Shown: positions 34,783 through 43,068 of the stretch, in pieces
Layout of the letters: each line of letters starts with the position of its first letter
Numbering within the stretch: position 1 is the stretch's first letter
From: SHVO01 sp041905525
GTDB lineage: Bacteria > Pseudomonadota > Alphaproteobacteria > Rhodospirillales > Rhodospirillaceae
Assembly (NCBI GenBank): GCA_041905525.1
Contig: JAYRKY010000005.1
Span: forward strand, 62,001 to 126,000
DNA length: 64,000 nucleotides
Direction: 5' to 3'
Notes under the pieces: model-generated
Databases searched by the model: none
What the model saw: only the letters and a program-made list of their open reading frames with translations
Told to the model about the DNA's origin: nothing
Position numbers and translations under genes: made by a program

Positions 34783-35800
34783 AGTCCACCTGCCAGGGCT
34801 GGTTCTGTCCGCGCGGGACAAGGGTAAGGGATACACGGGTGCGCTCTGCTGTCGTCCGATTCACAAAATCGATCACCATGCAGCTGCCCGGAGAGGTCCC
34901 GAAAAAGAAGGCTTCGTTCGGCATCGAAATATTGGAGAGCTCGAGAAATTCACGCGCGTGGCGGAAAGCCGATTTTTGCCGCCGGTCTACTATGAACTTC
35001 GCGGCGTCTTCGGTGAGCCCCGGCGTGTGCACCAAGAGGGATAATTCCGGGGCAGTGTTCGGATTGAAGCCTCCCGTGGTGCAGGTCGAGAATATGGGGG
35101 TTCTCAAATCGTCTTCCCACATTCGCGGTACCTGATCCCAACCAAGGATGCTCTGAGCCTCGCGCGGCGTCACCAGCCGGGCGTTCGTAGGAGGTAACCG
35201 GCGAAGCTGTTCGTAATCCGGCTTCTCCGCGCCGGCGAGACGGGTGAACTCGTCCTCATCGGTCCAATCTTGAAGCGTGTCGGGGAGTTGACTGCGGAGC
35301 GTCTCAGGCGCGTCATAAAGGGCCAAGAGCCGCCGCAAGAGCGGCGGCTGGATGCGGTTCAAATTGATCAGTCCGCGACCATCCTGAATCTGGATGATAT
35401 AATCCGGATTGCTCTCGAGCACGTAAGGCCGGCGGTCGAATGCAACAAAATGCGAGCTCTCGCGCATCGCGTTTGACATTGCGGCAAAGGTATCGAGGGG
35501 CTCGGCATCCCTCTCATCGAGCGGTTTGTCGATGTCGGTGCCAACCTCCAGGCCACGATACGTCATCGGGCGCACAGCGAGAGCATATATCAGCTCGTTC
35601 TTTGCGTTCGACAGAGCGAGTTCGTCATCGACCCGCGAGCGAAGCGTGCGGGCATTCTCCGTCGCCAACGAAATCCAGCTGCTGATGGCGGCCACGCCCA
35701 CGCCGAAAATAGCGATGATCCACAGCGTCGCGGCCAGGATAAAACCCTTCCCTTGCGCGGGCACCGAGGCACTGGGCGGCTGTGTGAACCAGAGGGACAC
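34655..35800 (-). CDS. gspK: Minor pseudopilin GspK
   Basis: GspK caps the pseudopilus tip with GspI and GspJ. The prepilin cleavage region is GKGFILAATLWIIAIFG near residue 18, and the protein carries the large alpha domain typical of GspK (381 residues), with blocks QIQDGRGLINLN, FNPNTAPELSLL and PGLTEDAAKFIVDRR. Translation starts at a GTG with AAGGG nine bases upstream. The prepilin peptidase GspO that would process it is not encoded in this window. Confidence 0.88.
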   Translation of the reverse strand: MSLWFTQPPSASVPAQGKGFILAATLWIIAIFGVGVAAISSWISLATENARTLRSRVDDELALSNAKNELIYALAVRPMTYRGLEVGTDIDKPLDERDAEPLDTFAAMSNAMRESSHFVAFDRRPYVLESNPDYIIQIQDGRGLINLNRIQPPLLRRLLALYDAPETLRSQLPDTLQDWTDEDEFTRLAGAEKPDYEQLRRLPPTNARLVTPREAQSILGWDQVPRMWEDDLRTPIFSTCTTGGFNPNTAPELSLLVHTPGLTEDAAKFIVDRRQKSAFRHAREFLELSNISMPNEAFFFGTSPGSCMVIDFVNRTTAERTRVSLTLVPRGQNQPWQVDYAFRIPSQYNPPMDGFRPQLTFPTPETLSPSNQRNLSAAGIR

Positions 35801-35996
35801 GTCTTGAAACCCTTATCCCGCCGCGCGTGTGCGTTCGACAGACAATAGTGAGCGGCCTCAGTACGAAGGCCCGGAATGACGACGCAGATACTATCGGCGT
35901 ATCGGCAGGGGGGGAGTTAAATCATTGTCAGGCCTAAGCCGTCAAATCTCTGGAATCACTTAATAAGTTGGCTTTAGCGAGCCATGTTCCGTGGCG
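35801..35996. other. 196-base gap between gspJ and gspK
   Basis: The gap holds no convincing gene. It contains a five-base-pair hairpin (GGCCT 35854-35858 with AGGCC 35867-35871) without a T-run, and on the minus strand a TTGACG with a poor -10. A secondary promoter or RNA processing site for gspK-L-M-C-D is possible but not supported strongly. It is the only wide gap inside the gspF-to-gspD run. Confidence 0.4.
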
Positions 35997-36617
35997 CTAG
36001 GGCATGGGCGTTTCCGGGCCGAAGGGCGTGTCGCGGAAACGCAGCGGGCGGCGATGGGTCCCGGCCACGCCGGCCACCATGTTCGCAGGGAACCCCGTCC
36101 CCTTTTCCAATCGGATCAGCCATGGGGTCTGCGGAGCGTCCAAGCTATTTTTCGGAGGCCAAGTTGGAGTCCACTCTCCGGTCAGATCGCGATAAGAAAA
36201 ACCGCCCTTCCGTCCGGGCCAGCTGCCCACGACCAGCGGCGGACTATTATCCTCTTGGTAGGTTAGGGAACTGCTGTCGGAACGGCTATCGTAGGAAATT
36301 GTGAGCGTGAAAGGCACAGGGGTCCCGGCGCGCCCTTGAAGAGGCCGAATGGTGATCCCATGCAGCCGGTCCGGTGCGCCAACGAACTGGTGGGGTCGCT
36401 CCGGATAGTCCGGCACGATCCCGCGCAGTGGTTCAAGAAAGAGGCTCTGCTGGAGCAATGCTTCGTTCACCGATACCAGCTTATCCTGTACCGACGTGCG
36501 TGCGCCGAGGAGCAGACCGAAGCCCTGAACGAGCACGACCGAGACCAGGCTTGTGATTATCAAAACCACAAGCGCTTCAAGAAGGGTGAACCCGCGCTGT
36601 ACGTCTTGTCTCATCAC
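35997..36617 (-). CDS. gspJ: Minor pseudopilin GspJ-like
   Basis: A prepilin with the type III signal RGFTLLEALVVLIITSLVSVV (cleavage between Gly and Phe at residues 9-10, Glu at +5) and 206 residues in total. The size and the place between gspI and gspK fit GspJ. The globular part is poorly conserved, so the J assignment depends on gene order. It starts with two consecutive ATG codons one base after the gspI stop. Confidence 0.8.
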   Translation of the reverse strand: MMRQDVQRGFTLLEALVVLIITSLVSVVLVQGFGLLLGARTSVQDKLVSVNEALLQQSLFLEPLRGIVPDYPERPHQFVGAPDRLHGITIRPLQGRAGTPVPFTLTISYDSRSDSSSLTYQEDNSPPLVVGSWPGRKGGFSYRDLTGEWTPTWPPKNSLDAPQTPWLIRLEKGTGFPANMVAGVAGTHRRPLRFRDTPFGPETPMP

Positions 36618-36618
36618 G

Positions 36619-37062
36619 TCAGGGCCCTCCGCCGAAAGGGTCGGTCCCGCTCCCGCGCATGTTCTGGTAGCCGACCTTGCGCATCGGAAAATCGAACCAG
36701 GGCACCTTTCCCCGCGTCACGGTTACGGTGAGTCCGTAGAAACCGACCCGGAAGCCGGGTAGCAAGGTCCCGACGAGCGCCCCCTCGTTCGCAGGCACGA
36801 TGACATCGCTTTTCCATGACACGCTGATCTGTTCGTCCAGTGGCAAAGTGCCTTCGGGCTCCGCCATCGGATTGATAGGGTCCATAAGAGCGAGCACGGA
36901 CTGAGTGACGATACTGCGCTCATTCGCGTCCGCGGCGCGAATCAATTGGTCGGACGATTGTGCGATGAAAGTGATCAACGGGATGAGGGCCAGCGCCATC
37001 ACCGTAAGTGCAACGATTGCTTCAAGAAGCGTGAAGCCGGCCGAGGCTTGGTCGCGGCGCAT
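36619..37062 (-). CDS. gspI: Minor pseudopilin GspI-like
   Basis: A 147-residue prepilin with the signal SAGFTLLEAIVALTVMALALIP (cleavage after Gly 9). The short length and the position after gspH suit GspI, which nucleates the pseudopilus tip with GspJ and GspK. It lies three bases after gspH and one base before gspJ, so translation of the block is likely coupled. Confidence 0.8.
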   Translation of the reverse strand: MRRDQASAGFTLLEAIVALTVMALALIPLITFIAQSSDQLIRAADANERSIVTQSVLALMDPINPMAEPEGTLPLDEQISVSWKSDVIVPANEGALVGTLLPGFRVGFYGLTVTVTRGKVPWFDFPMRKVGYQNMRGSGTDPFGGGP

Positions 37063-37065
37063 GTG

Positions 37066-37590
37066 TCACTCCCTCAGCTGCGCACGACAAAGGGGCGGCT
37101 TCAGTTCGTATATGTATTGAAGGCTGCCGACTAGCAGCTTTACCGTGCCGCCCGTGCAATATCCCGAGCCATGATAATAGATCGCGTCATCGACCTGCAT
37201 CTGCCACCCAGTCGGCAAAGCGACGGGAACAAAATCAGCGTTAACCGGCGGCAGGTACTCTCGGGAATCGGCTACCAGAGATCGGGTCCGTAGAGACGGA
37301 TCGAGTGTGGCGCCCGTATCGCGCCGGGGTACCAGACGTGCGTCGCGTCCGGCATCGGTATAGGTGCCGAGCAATAGCTTATCACTATTGCTGCGCAGGG
37401 CTGCGTACGGCAGATCATTGAGCGTCTGCTCGAACTGATCTCGGTCCGACGCGAAGTTGAAGCTGGCGGCCATTGTGCTGAGGCGCGGAAACGCCAACGC
37501 CGCAGTTAGGCTTACGATAACTAGAACAACAACGACTTCTAGCAGTGTGAAGCCGCGCGTATGGCCGGGTCCCTTTTTTGGACCGCTCAT
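37066..37590 (-). CDS. gspH: Minor pseudopilin GspH-like
   Basis: The start at 37590 (MSGPKKGPGHTRG) places the prepilin cleavage motif RGFTLLEVVVVLVIV 13 residues into the protein; the more upstream in-frame codon overlaps gspG. It is 174 residues long with a beta-rich C-terminal domain containing two cysteines (GSGYCTGG and PLCRA), which could form a disulfide. It fits GspH, the adaptor between the major pseudopilin and the tip. Confidence 0.82.
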   Translation of the reverse strand: MSGPKKGPGHTRGFTLLEVVVVLVIVSLTAALAFPRLSTMAASFNFASDRDQFEQTLNDLPYAALRSNSDKLLLGTYTDAGRDARLVPRRDTGATLDPSLRTRSLVADSREYLPPVNADFVPVALPTGWQMQVDDAIYYHGSGYCTGGTVKLLVGSLQYIYELKPPLCRAQLRE

Positions 37591-37597
37591 GGGTTTA

Positions 37598-38086
37598 TCA
37601 GCGCTTGGCGCTGTCGGTAGCCGCAGCCTTCGGCAAAAGTCCGACGTCGGCGTTGATATCCTCACCGCCCGGCTGCCCGTCAGCGCCGAGGCTATAGAGC
37701 GCCACGGTATTCGAATTGATCGGCTGGTACTCGTATGGGGTACCCCACGGATCGGCTGGCAATTCCTCCGAGAGATACGGGCCCCGCCATTTACGGGCGA
37801 TGCGTTCGTCGGCGGGCGCCTTCGTCAGCATCGCAAGACCCTCCTCTTTCGTCGGGTAACGTCCAATGTCGAGGCGCATCGTATCCAACGCGCTCTTTAA
37901 CATGCGGCTCTGCGTTTCGGCCGCCGTCTGCCGCGAGATATCAACGCGACCCATCAACTGCGGCCCTATGAGACCTGCAAGCAAGCCGATGATGAGCAAC
38001 ACCACCAGCATTTCGAGCAGTGTGAAGCCGCTCTCGGCCGCGTTTGTGACTCGACGGATGCCATTGAATTTAAATAATTTTTCCAT
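37598..38086 (-). CDS. gspG: Major pseudopilin GspG
   Basis: The major subunit of the T2SS pseudopilus. The prepilin signal is ESGFTLLEMLVVLLIIGLLAG (cleavage after Gly at about residue 20). The GspG-specific calcium-site region is clear: IGRYPTKEEGLAML, WRGPYLSEELPADPWGTPYEY and SLGADGQPGGEDINAD. The length is 162 residues. It starts one base after the gspF stop. Confidence 0.95.
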   Translation of the reverse strand: MEKLFKFNGIRRVTNAAESGFTLLEMLVVLLIIGLLAGLIGPQLMGRVDISRQTAAETQSRMLKSALDTMRLDIGRYPTKEEGLAMLTKAPADERIARKWRGPYLSEELPADPWGTPYEYQPINSNTVALYSLGADGQPGGEDINADVGLLPKAAATDSAKR

Positions 38087-38087
38087 G

Positions 38088-39302
38088 TCACAGAGCTACC
38101 TGGTTGATGGAGGTGATAGCTAACATAATCGCTGCAACGATACCACCGACGACAATTCCGATGAGCAGGATCGCCGCTGGTTCGAGGATTAGCAGGAATT
38201 GCTTCATTCGCTGACGCGCGGTGTCCTCGTAGAGAGCGGCCAGCGACTTTAACATTGTGGGCAGTTCGCCCGACTCTTCGCCCACCTGAATGAGACTGAG
38301 CGCTGTATCCGAGAACGCGTGCTGACTCGCAATCGCAGACGATAACGACTGGCCGCCGCGCACCAATTTCACCGCCTGATCCAGCCGGTCGCGAAGCGTT
38401 GCGAGACGAACGCCGTCACGCGCTAGCTGCAGCCCTTTGATCAGATCAACACCGTTGGCAAGCATTGTTCCGAGCATGGACGCCCATCGCGCCACTTCTG
38501 CTTCCTTGAGCCAAACCCCAATCAGAGGAAGCCCGCCCATGACCTCGCGAGCCTGCGCCATACGTTTTGGGTCCTTGAAACTGGCAACGATCCACCATCC
38601 CAACGCACTGACGGCCAGCAGCAAGAGGAGTTTGTTGTCGTTGAGAAACATCCCGGTCTTGATCACGACCGCGGAGATCCAAGGCAACGGCTCCTTCGCA
38701 TTGGCAACCATGCTGGAGAAGCGCGGCACGACGACAATGAAGATGAACAGCACAGCCGTAATGCCGGCGCCGATAAGTATCGCGGGGTACGTAAGCGCGT
38801 TCCGAATATCCTGACGGACCTGCCGGTCATAAGCCATCTGGGCAGCAGCATCGTCGAGCGCTTGGCCGAGATGGCCAATAGCCTCGCCCGACGCGGCAAG
38901 CTGATTGACGTAGGTCGGAAGGCTCGGCATGGCCGCGGTCATTGCATTCGTAAATGTGTCCCCGCCGCGCAGCCGCTTCTCAATAGCCGCGAATGCTTCG
39001 CTCAGGACAGGGTGTGAGGCCTGGTTCTTTAAGGCTCCGATCCCCTGGATAAGAGGGACCCCGGCTTTCAGAAGAAGGGCGAGCTGCTTCAGAGCCAAAA
39101 TCCGGTCCTGGGTGGTGACCCCTCGCTGAACATTGAAAAGACCCCTCCTGGCGGCCTGGGGCCTAGCGGCGGATAAGCTGACGAGCGTTAGTCCGCGGCC
39201 TTCCAGCGTCCGCTGGGCCTCGCGCTCGTGGCTAGCCTCGAGCCGCCCGGTTAGAACCCGGCCTGCTGTGTCGAAGGCTTCATATTGGAAAGACTGAAGC
39301 AT
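38088..39302 (-). CDS. gspF: T2SS inner-membrane protein GspF
   Basis: Polytopic platform protein. Two T2SSF domains are visible: the first with LALLLKAGVPLIQGI, the second with LGTMLANGVDLIKGL, each followed by a membrane helix, plus the C-terminal helix ILLIGIVVGGIVAAIMLAI. The ATG at 39302 (MLQSFQYEAFDTAG) is the best start because GspF proteins open with this beta strand; an in-frame start at 39359 would include the repeats described upstream. It is the first gene of the T2SS operon after a terminator. Confidence 0.93.
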   Translation of the reverse strand: MLQSFQYEAFDTAGRVLTGRLEASHEREAQRTLEGRGLTLVSLSAARPQAARRGLFNVQRGVTTQDRILALKQLALLLKAGVPLIQGIGALKNQASHPVLSEAFAAIEKRLRGGDTFTNAMTAAMPSLPTYVNQLAASGEAIGHLGQALDDAAAQMAYDRQVRQDIRNALTYPAILIGAGITAVLFIFIVVVPRFSSMVANAKEPLPWISAVVIKTGMFLNDNKLLLLLAVSALGWWIVASFKDPKRMAQAREVMGGLPLIGVWLKEAEVARWASMLGTMLANGVDLIKGLQLARDGVRLATLRDRLDQAVKLVRGGQSLSSAIASQHAFSDTALSLIQVGEESGELPTMLKSLAALYEDTARQRMKQFLLILEPAAILLIGIVVGGIVAAIMLAITSINQVAL

Positions 39303-39329
39303 GATCCTGATGTGCCGTCTAACTCGACT

Positions 39330-39354
39330 TTCGAAGGGACCATACTTCGAAGGG
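39330..39354 (-). promoter_or_regulatory. Tandem TTCGAAGGG elements before gspF
   Basis: Two exact copies of TTCGAAGGG lie at 39330-39338 and 39346-39354, offset by 16 bases, 28-52 bases before the gspF start. A flanking inverted repeat (GGGACC and GGTCC) overlaps them. The position between the upstream terminator and gspF is where the T2SS promoter must be, so they may be regulator sites. Chance repetition cannot be excluded. Confidence 0.3.
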
Positions 39355-39433
39355 TCCAACCTAACGGCTTAAATGAATGTCAGTTTGTTCCCGGTGTGCG
39401 GCCCCGGTCGATCATTGGCGATCTAATGGCGGC

Positions 39434-39467
39434 AAAGAAAAAGGGAGGGTGATTGCTCACCCTCCCT
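39434..39467 (-). terminator. Strong Rho-independent terminator after the Ser/Thr-rich protein gene
   Basis: On the minus strand GGGAGGG (39461-39467) pairs with CCCTCCC (39444-39450) around a 10-base loop that itself can extend the stem (TGAG with CTCA-like bases), followed by TTTTTCTTT. It separates the transcript of the secreted protein gene from gspF. Confidence 0.9.
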
Positions 39468-39501
39468 CGTCCCTTCAAGCCGGTAAACCGACTTAAATAT
39501 C

Positions 39502-40986
39502 TTACGGCTGGTTCGTGGTGTTGCCGGCGTTGCGGTAGCCGGACAGATCGGCGACCGAGTTACCGTCGAACAGGATGTGCTGCACGTAGCCGATGATCGG
39601 GCCAGTGACAGACACGGTGTACGATCCAGTGCGGCTGGCCGTCGGAACCGCGGCGCCCGTTTCAATCTGCAGGGCCGAGAACTGAACGGTCGAGTTCGGA
39701 GCAATCGCGCTGGTCGTGTAAGCAGAACCGAGCACTTCACCGGTCGCATCGTTACGCACGGTGATCGTTACCGTACCGCTGACCTGACCGTTGTTGTGGA
39801 TACGGAGGTACGAACCGAACGGACCATTGGTCGAGGCGTTGAAGGTGTTGACTTCCGCACGGAAGCCGCCCTGTGCAACCGCCGCCGTCGCGCCAGCAAC
39901 GGTGACGTTTTGTTCGCCGCCCGAGATCGTACCAGACACGGTGCCCGCAACGGACGCCGGAATGGACGTGGTGCCCATGAACTGGACAACGACGTTGATC
40001 GAGTTGCCCGCCACCCATGTGGTGTTGGTGGCGCTGAACGTCACGGTGCCGCCCGAGAAGTTGGCAGCGGTGAGGTACGACAGCGCGCCCGAGCCACCAA
40101 CGGTGGCATTGACGGTGACCGAGCGAACAGCGGCGCTCGAGAAGAGCGAGCTGGCGATCGAGATGTTCGTCGTGCCGGCGGTGCTGAAGCCCGCGGTCGA
40201 GACGAGACCGTTATTGAACGCGCCCGTTCCGGTGAGAGTGACCGTCGCCAGAACCATGCTCAGGTTGCCAGCCACGTCCGTAAGCGACGTGAAGGCGACC
40301 GGAGTGGTCGTGGCGCTAGCCGTCTTATCCGTACCGGCGGTGACAGCGACAGCGAACGGAGCACGCGACGTGATGATGTTGCCCGTGGTCGACGATTCGA
40401 AAGTCTGCGACGGGTTGCTCGGGTTGTAGATACGGCCGGTGAGGCTAATGGAAGAGCCGACCGTGGCGAGACCCGATGCGTTGTTGAACGTCACGCCGGA
40501 CAGGCTGAGACCAATCGCTGTACCCGTCAGGTTAGCGCCGGTGAGCGAGCAATCGTTGGCGACAATCAGGTCGACCAGCGAAGTGAGCGAGGCGCAAGCC
40601 GCGGTGCCGGCAACGCTGCCGGTGATCGTCGTCGTGTTCGCAGTGGTGGACAGCAGGAGCGTTACCTGATTGACGCTCAAGCCAGCGGTGACGAAGCGAG
40701 CGCCGCTGATGGTGAACTCAGTGGTCCAACGCGTCGTGCCCGAATAAGCGTTATTGAAACGCATACCGAACCCTTGGCCGTAAACTCCGCCTTCACCGAT
40801 GAGGACGGAATTGGCAGTCGACGCCGTGGTCGAGAAGATTGTGTTCGCAATCGCCATCGCGGACGTCGTGAAGTCGCCGTTGGCGTAAGCGTAGCGACCG
40901 ATCGTGCCGGCGGAAGCATTGCCCGCCGAAAGCGCCGTCGACGCCAGCAGCGCGCCGCTGAGCGTGTAGAATTGAGTTTTATTCAT
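39502..40986 (-). CDS. Ser/Thr-rich secreted protein, candidate T2SS cargo or surface-layer protein
   Basis: This 494-residue protein has a Sec signal peptide (MNKTQFYTLSGALLASTALS, cleavage after NASA near residue 26). The mature part is dominated by Thr, Ser, Ala, Gly and Val in short beta-strand-like segments, almost lacks lysine, and has only two cysteines (131 and 146) that could form one disulfide. The C-terminal third is more structured (GSYLRIHNNGQVSGTVTITV; GYVQHILFDGNSVADLSGY). I do not recognise the family. Low charge and high Ser/Thr resemble S-layer or adhesin proteins and offer many O-glycosylation sites. It has its own promoter and terminator and sits between glycosyltransferase genes and gspF, which makes it the best local candidate for secretion and glycosylation. 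Confidence 0.8.
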   Translation of the reverse strand: MNKTQFYTLSGALLASTALSAGNASAGTIGRYAYANGDFTTSAMAIANTIFSTTASTANSVLIGEGGVYGQGFGMRFNNAYSGTTRWTTEFTISGARFVTAGLSVNQVTLLLSTTANTTTITGSVAGTAACASLTSLVDLIVANDCSLTGANLTGTAIGLSLSGVTFNNASGLATVGSSISLTGRIYNPSNPSQTFESSTTGNIITSRAPFAVAVTAGTDKTASATTTPVAFTSLTDVAGNLSMVLATVTLTGTGAFNNGLVSTAGFSTAGTTNISIASSLFSSAAVRSVTVNATVGGSGALSYLTAANFSGGTVTFSATNTTWVAGNSINVVVQFMGTTSIPASVAGTVSGTISGGEQNVTVAGATAAVAQGGFRAEVNTFNASTNGPFGSYLRIHNNGQVSGTVTITVRNDATGEVLGSAYTTSAIAPNSTVQFSALQIETGAAVPTASRTGSYTVSVTGPIIGYVQHILFDGNSVADLSGYRNAGNTTNQP

Positions 40987-41071
40987 AGGTATGGGATCCC
41001 CTTAAGGTTTCAGATCTGGTTCACGCCTACCCCTTTACGGAATAGACAAAGGCGCCCGTCAGCGCGTCGCC

Positions 41072-41100
41072 ATATCACCTCTGCGCCCTGATATTGTCAA
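41072..41100 (-). promoter_or_regulatory. Promoter of the Ser/Thr-rich protein gene
   Basis: On the minus strand a perfect TTGACA (41095-41100), a 17-base spacer and TGATAT (41072-41077) lie about 85 bases before the ATG. AAGGGG stands 11 bases before the start codon. The surrounding 345-base gap (40987-41331) is AT-richer than its neighbours, with T-runs and a TTGAT-N5-TTGAT direct repeat near 41260-41275; I see no credible gene there. Confidence 0.6.
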
Positions 41101-41331
41101 GTGAGCGGGATGTCCTTTTTTCGCGGATGTGGCTTTTTTTTCAGCGGTTTTCGCACTCGTGGCGCGTTCCCGACGATAGGTTATCGAGAGGTTAATGGTA
41201 GTTTCCACCTTATTCACAAACCGACCGCGTGCGTGACTTGGGCCGAAAGGCACGAAAATCAATATTTATCAATGCACTAGAGGTAATTTTGAGCCTCCGC
41301 GTCACCTGAGCGGCTGAAACGGTCGCATTTT

Positions 41332-43068
41332 TTACGTATTGCTATCGGACCCTTCAAGTACGGCGCGGATACCGCCAATTCCGCTTGCCCCATCGCGCCG
41401 AAAGACGCGAATCGATCGGTACCAGGGGCTAAAATTGCCCGTTTCGAACCAGTACCATTGCCGTTTACGGCCGTCAGGAACATAGAGCGCCGTGGGTACA
41501 TCAAGCGCTCCGGCGAAATGCGCTGTCGAATTGCTGATGGTCACCACTGAATCGCATGCCGCGACTTGAGATGCGAACGAGTCCAGGTTCGCAAGAGGGT
41601 CAATGGCGGGGTCGGCTTGGATAGGAATCCCAGTACGCGCGTGAAACGCAGATAGCTCTTCGGTCACGTCTCCGTACTGAAGGCTTACGAAAGCGGTGTC
41701 CGGCATCGTCAAAACCGGAAGAAAGTCGGAGAGGTCCAGGCTTTTTTGGTGCCCCATCCCCGGATTGACACTTCGCCAGGATATTCCAACCAGGCGTTGT
41801 TGTCGGGCGGCAGCCAAGTACTTTTCCCTTAGCGACTTTGATGAGGCTGCATCCGCCCGCAGGAAGCCCCGCCGGTTCGGGAAAGCCCGGAAGCTCGGCC
41901 GCAAATATGTGCCAAGGTCGAGGACAGAACAGTGAAAATCGAAAGAACGCCCGGCCAACGGCGTCGCATTCGGTCCGCGTGTAGAGAAAATCTCAAGTTC
42001 CGGAAGCGAGCGTTGATAAAGCTCGATCAGCCGCGGCTCGCATTCCACAACGCAGGTGTCCGCGCGCGCGGCGATTTCCTGAATCATGGACCCATAAAGA
42101 ATCTCGTCGCCAATCCCTTGGTCGCCCCAAACGAGAATTGTTTTCCCCGCGAGATCTTCGCCCCGCCACTTCGGCCAAGGCCAAAGACGCGGCACGAAAG
42201 GAAATCTTGGGTCGTCGAACCGCCGTTCATATCCTTTCCAGCCTTCGGCAAGTTTTCCGAGAGCCAAACACGTCATTCCGCGATTGACGATTGCGCCTGC
42301 GTTTGCAGGGTCCTGTTCCAGGGCGCGTTCAAACAGCGTAAGCGCAGTCTTTCGGTCGCCCAGGGCCTCAACTTGGTTGGCGAGGTTGTTCCACGCGTCG
42401 GGCCAATGTGGCCTTGCTCGAAGCGCAATCTCAAGGTGAGCGGCGGCCTCCCGGTAGGCCCCGCGAAATGTATGGAGATTGGAAAAAGCGTAATGAATGT
42501 CAGGGCTGCCAGGATCAAGGGTCAACGCCCTGCGGAACGCAGTTTCGGATTCCTGCGCAACGGCTTCTCGTTCGGCAGCCGGCGTTAGAGCTAAAATTTT
42601 CTCCAGGCTAGCGGCCAGATTGTAATGCCCGCGCACGTCCGCCGGACATCGCTCCGCCATCCGACGGAACGTTTCGATCGCTTCCTTGGCGCGTCCCGAA
42701 AAAAAGAGGAGCAAACCTGAATTAAGCAGTGCATCGCCATAATCGGGTCTCAGCCGAATCGCTTCCGCATAGGCATCGATAGCGGCCGCAGGCCGTTCAA
42801 GCGCGGTAAGAGCCAATCCCTTGTTGAAGTAGGGATCGGCAAAACCTGGGAGAGCCTTTGCGGCACGATCGAAAAAAGAAAGGGCATGCTGTGGTCGCCC
42901 GGAATCAAGCGCGATCAGACCCTTGAGATTGAGGGCGTCGGCGTTGTTGTGATCGGCCCTGAGCACTTTATCGTAGAGGCGTTCGGCAGCGCGCAAGTCG
43001 CCCGCCTGATGTCGTGCCGCGCCATCGCGTAGCCATACCATGACTGCCGCTGCACTGGCCTTGCTCAT
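41332..43068 (-). CDS. TPR glycosyltransferase A (FlmG-like)
   Basis: This 578-residue protein starts at the ATG at 43068, overlapping the stop of the next upstream gene (ATGA). About eight to nine TPR units fill the N-terminal 310 residues (for example ADALNLKGLIALDSGR and PYFNKGLALTALERP). The C-terminal GT-B-like domain has GDQGIGDEILY, LVGISWRSVN, FVSLQYGD, CDSVVTISNSTAHFAGAL and SPWYRSIRVFR. The architecture matches TPR-guided protein glycosyltransferases such as Caulobacter FlmG. There is no signal peptide, so it acts in the cytoplasm. It is the last gene of the array and is followed by the 345-base gap. Confidence 0.82.
   Translation of the reverse strand: MSKASAAAVMVWLRDGAARHQAGDLRAAERLYDKVLRADHNNADALNLKGLIALDSGRPQHALSFFDRAAKALPGFADPYFNKGLALTALERPAAAIDAYAEAIRLRPDYGDALLNSGLLLFFSGRAKEAIETFRRMAERCPADVRGHYNLAASLEKILALTPAAEREAVAQESETAFRRALTLDPGSPDIHYAFSNLHTFRGAYREAAAHLEIALRARPHWPDAWNNLANQVEALGDRKTALTLFERALEQDPANAGAIVNRGMTCLALGKLAEGWKGYERRFDDPRFPFVPRLWPWPKWRGEDLAGKTILVWGDQGIGDEILYGSMIQEIAARADTCVVECEPRLIELYQRSLPELEIFSTRGPNATPLAGRSFDFHCSVLDLGTYLRPSFRAFPNRRGFLRADAASSKSLREKYLAAARQQRLVGISWRSVNPGMGHQKSLDLSDFLPVLTMPDTAFVSLQYGDVTEELSAFHARTGIPIQADPAIDPLANLDSFASQVAACDSVVTISNSTAHFAGALDVPTALYVPDGRKRQWYWFETGNFSPWYRSIRVFRRDGASGIGGIRAVLEGSDSNT

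Noticed and set aside
39577..41091. A 504-codon open frame antisense to the Ser/Thr-rich protein gene
   Set aside because: Its product is Arg/Gly/Glu-rich without motifs, and it arises from the codon pattern of the opposite strand. The sense strand has a signal peptide, ribosome site, promoter and terminator.
41059..41262. A 67-codon minus-strand frame upstream of the Ser/Thr-rich protein gene
   Set aside because: It runs through the promoter and an A-rich stretch (ATSAKTAEKKATSAKKG), lacks a ribosome site and resembles no protein family.
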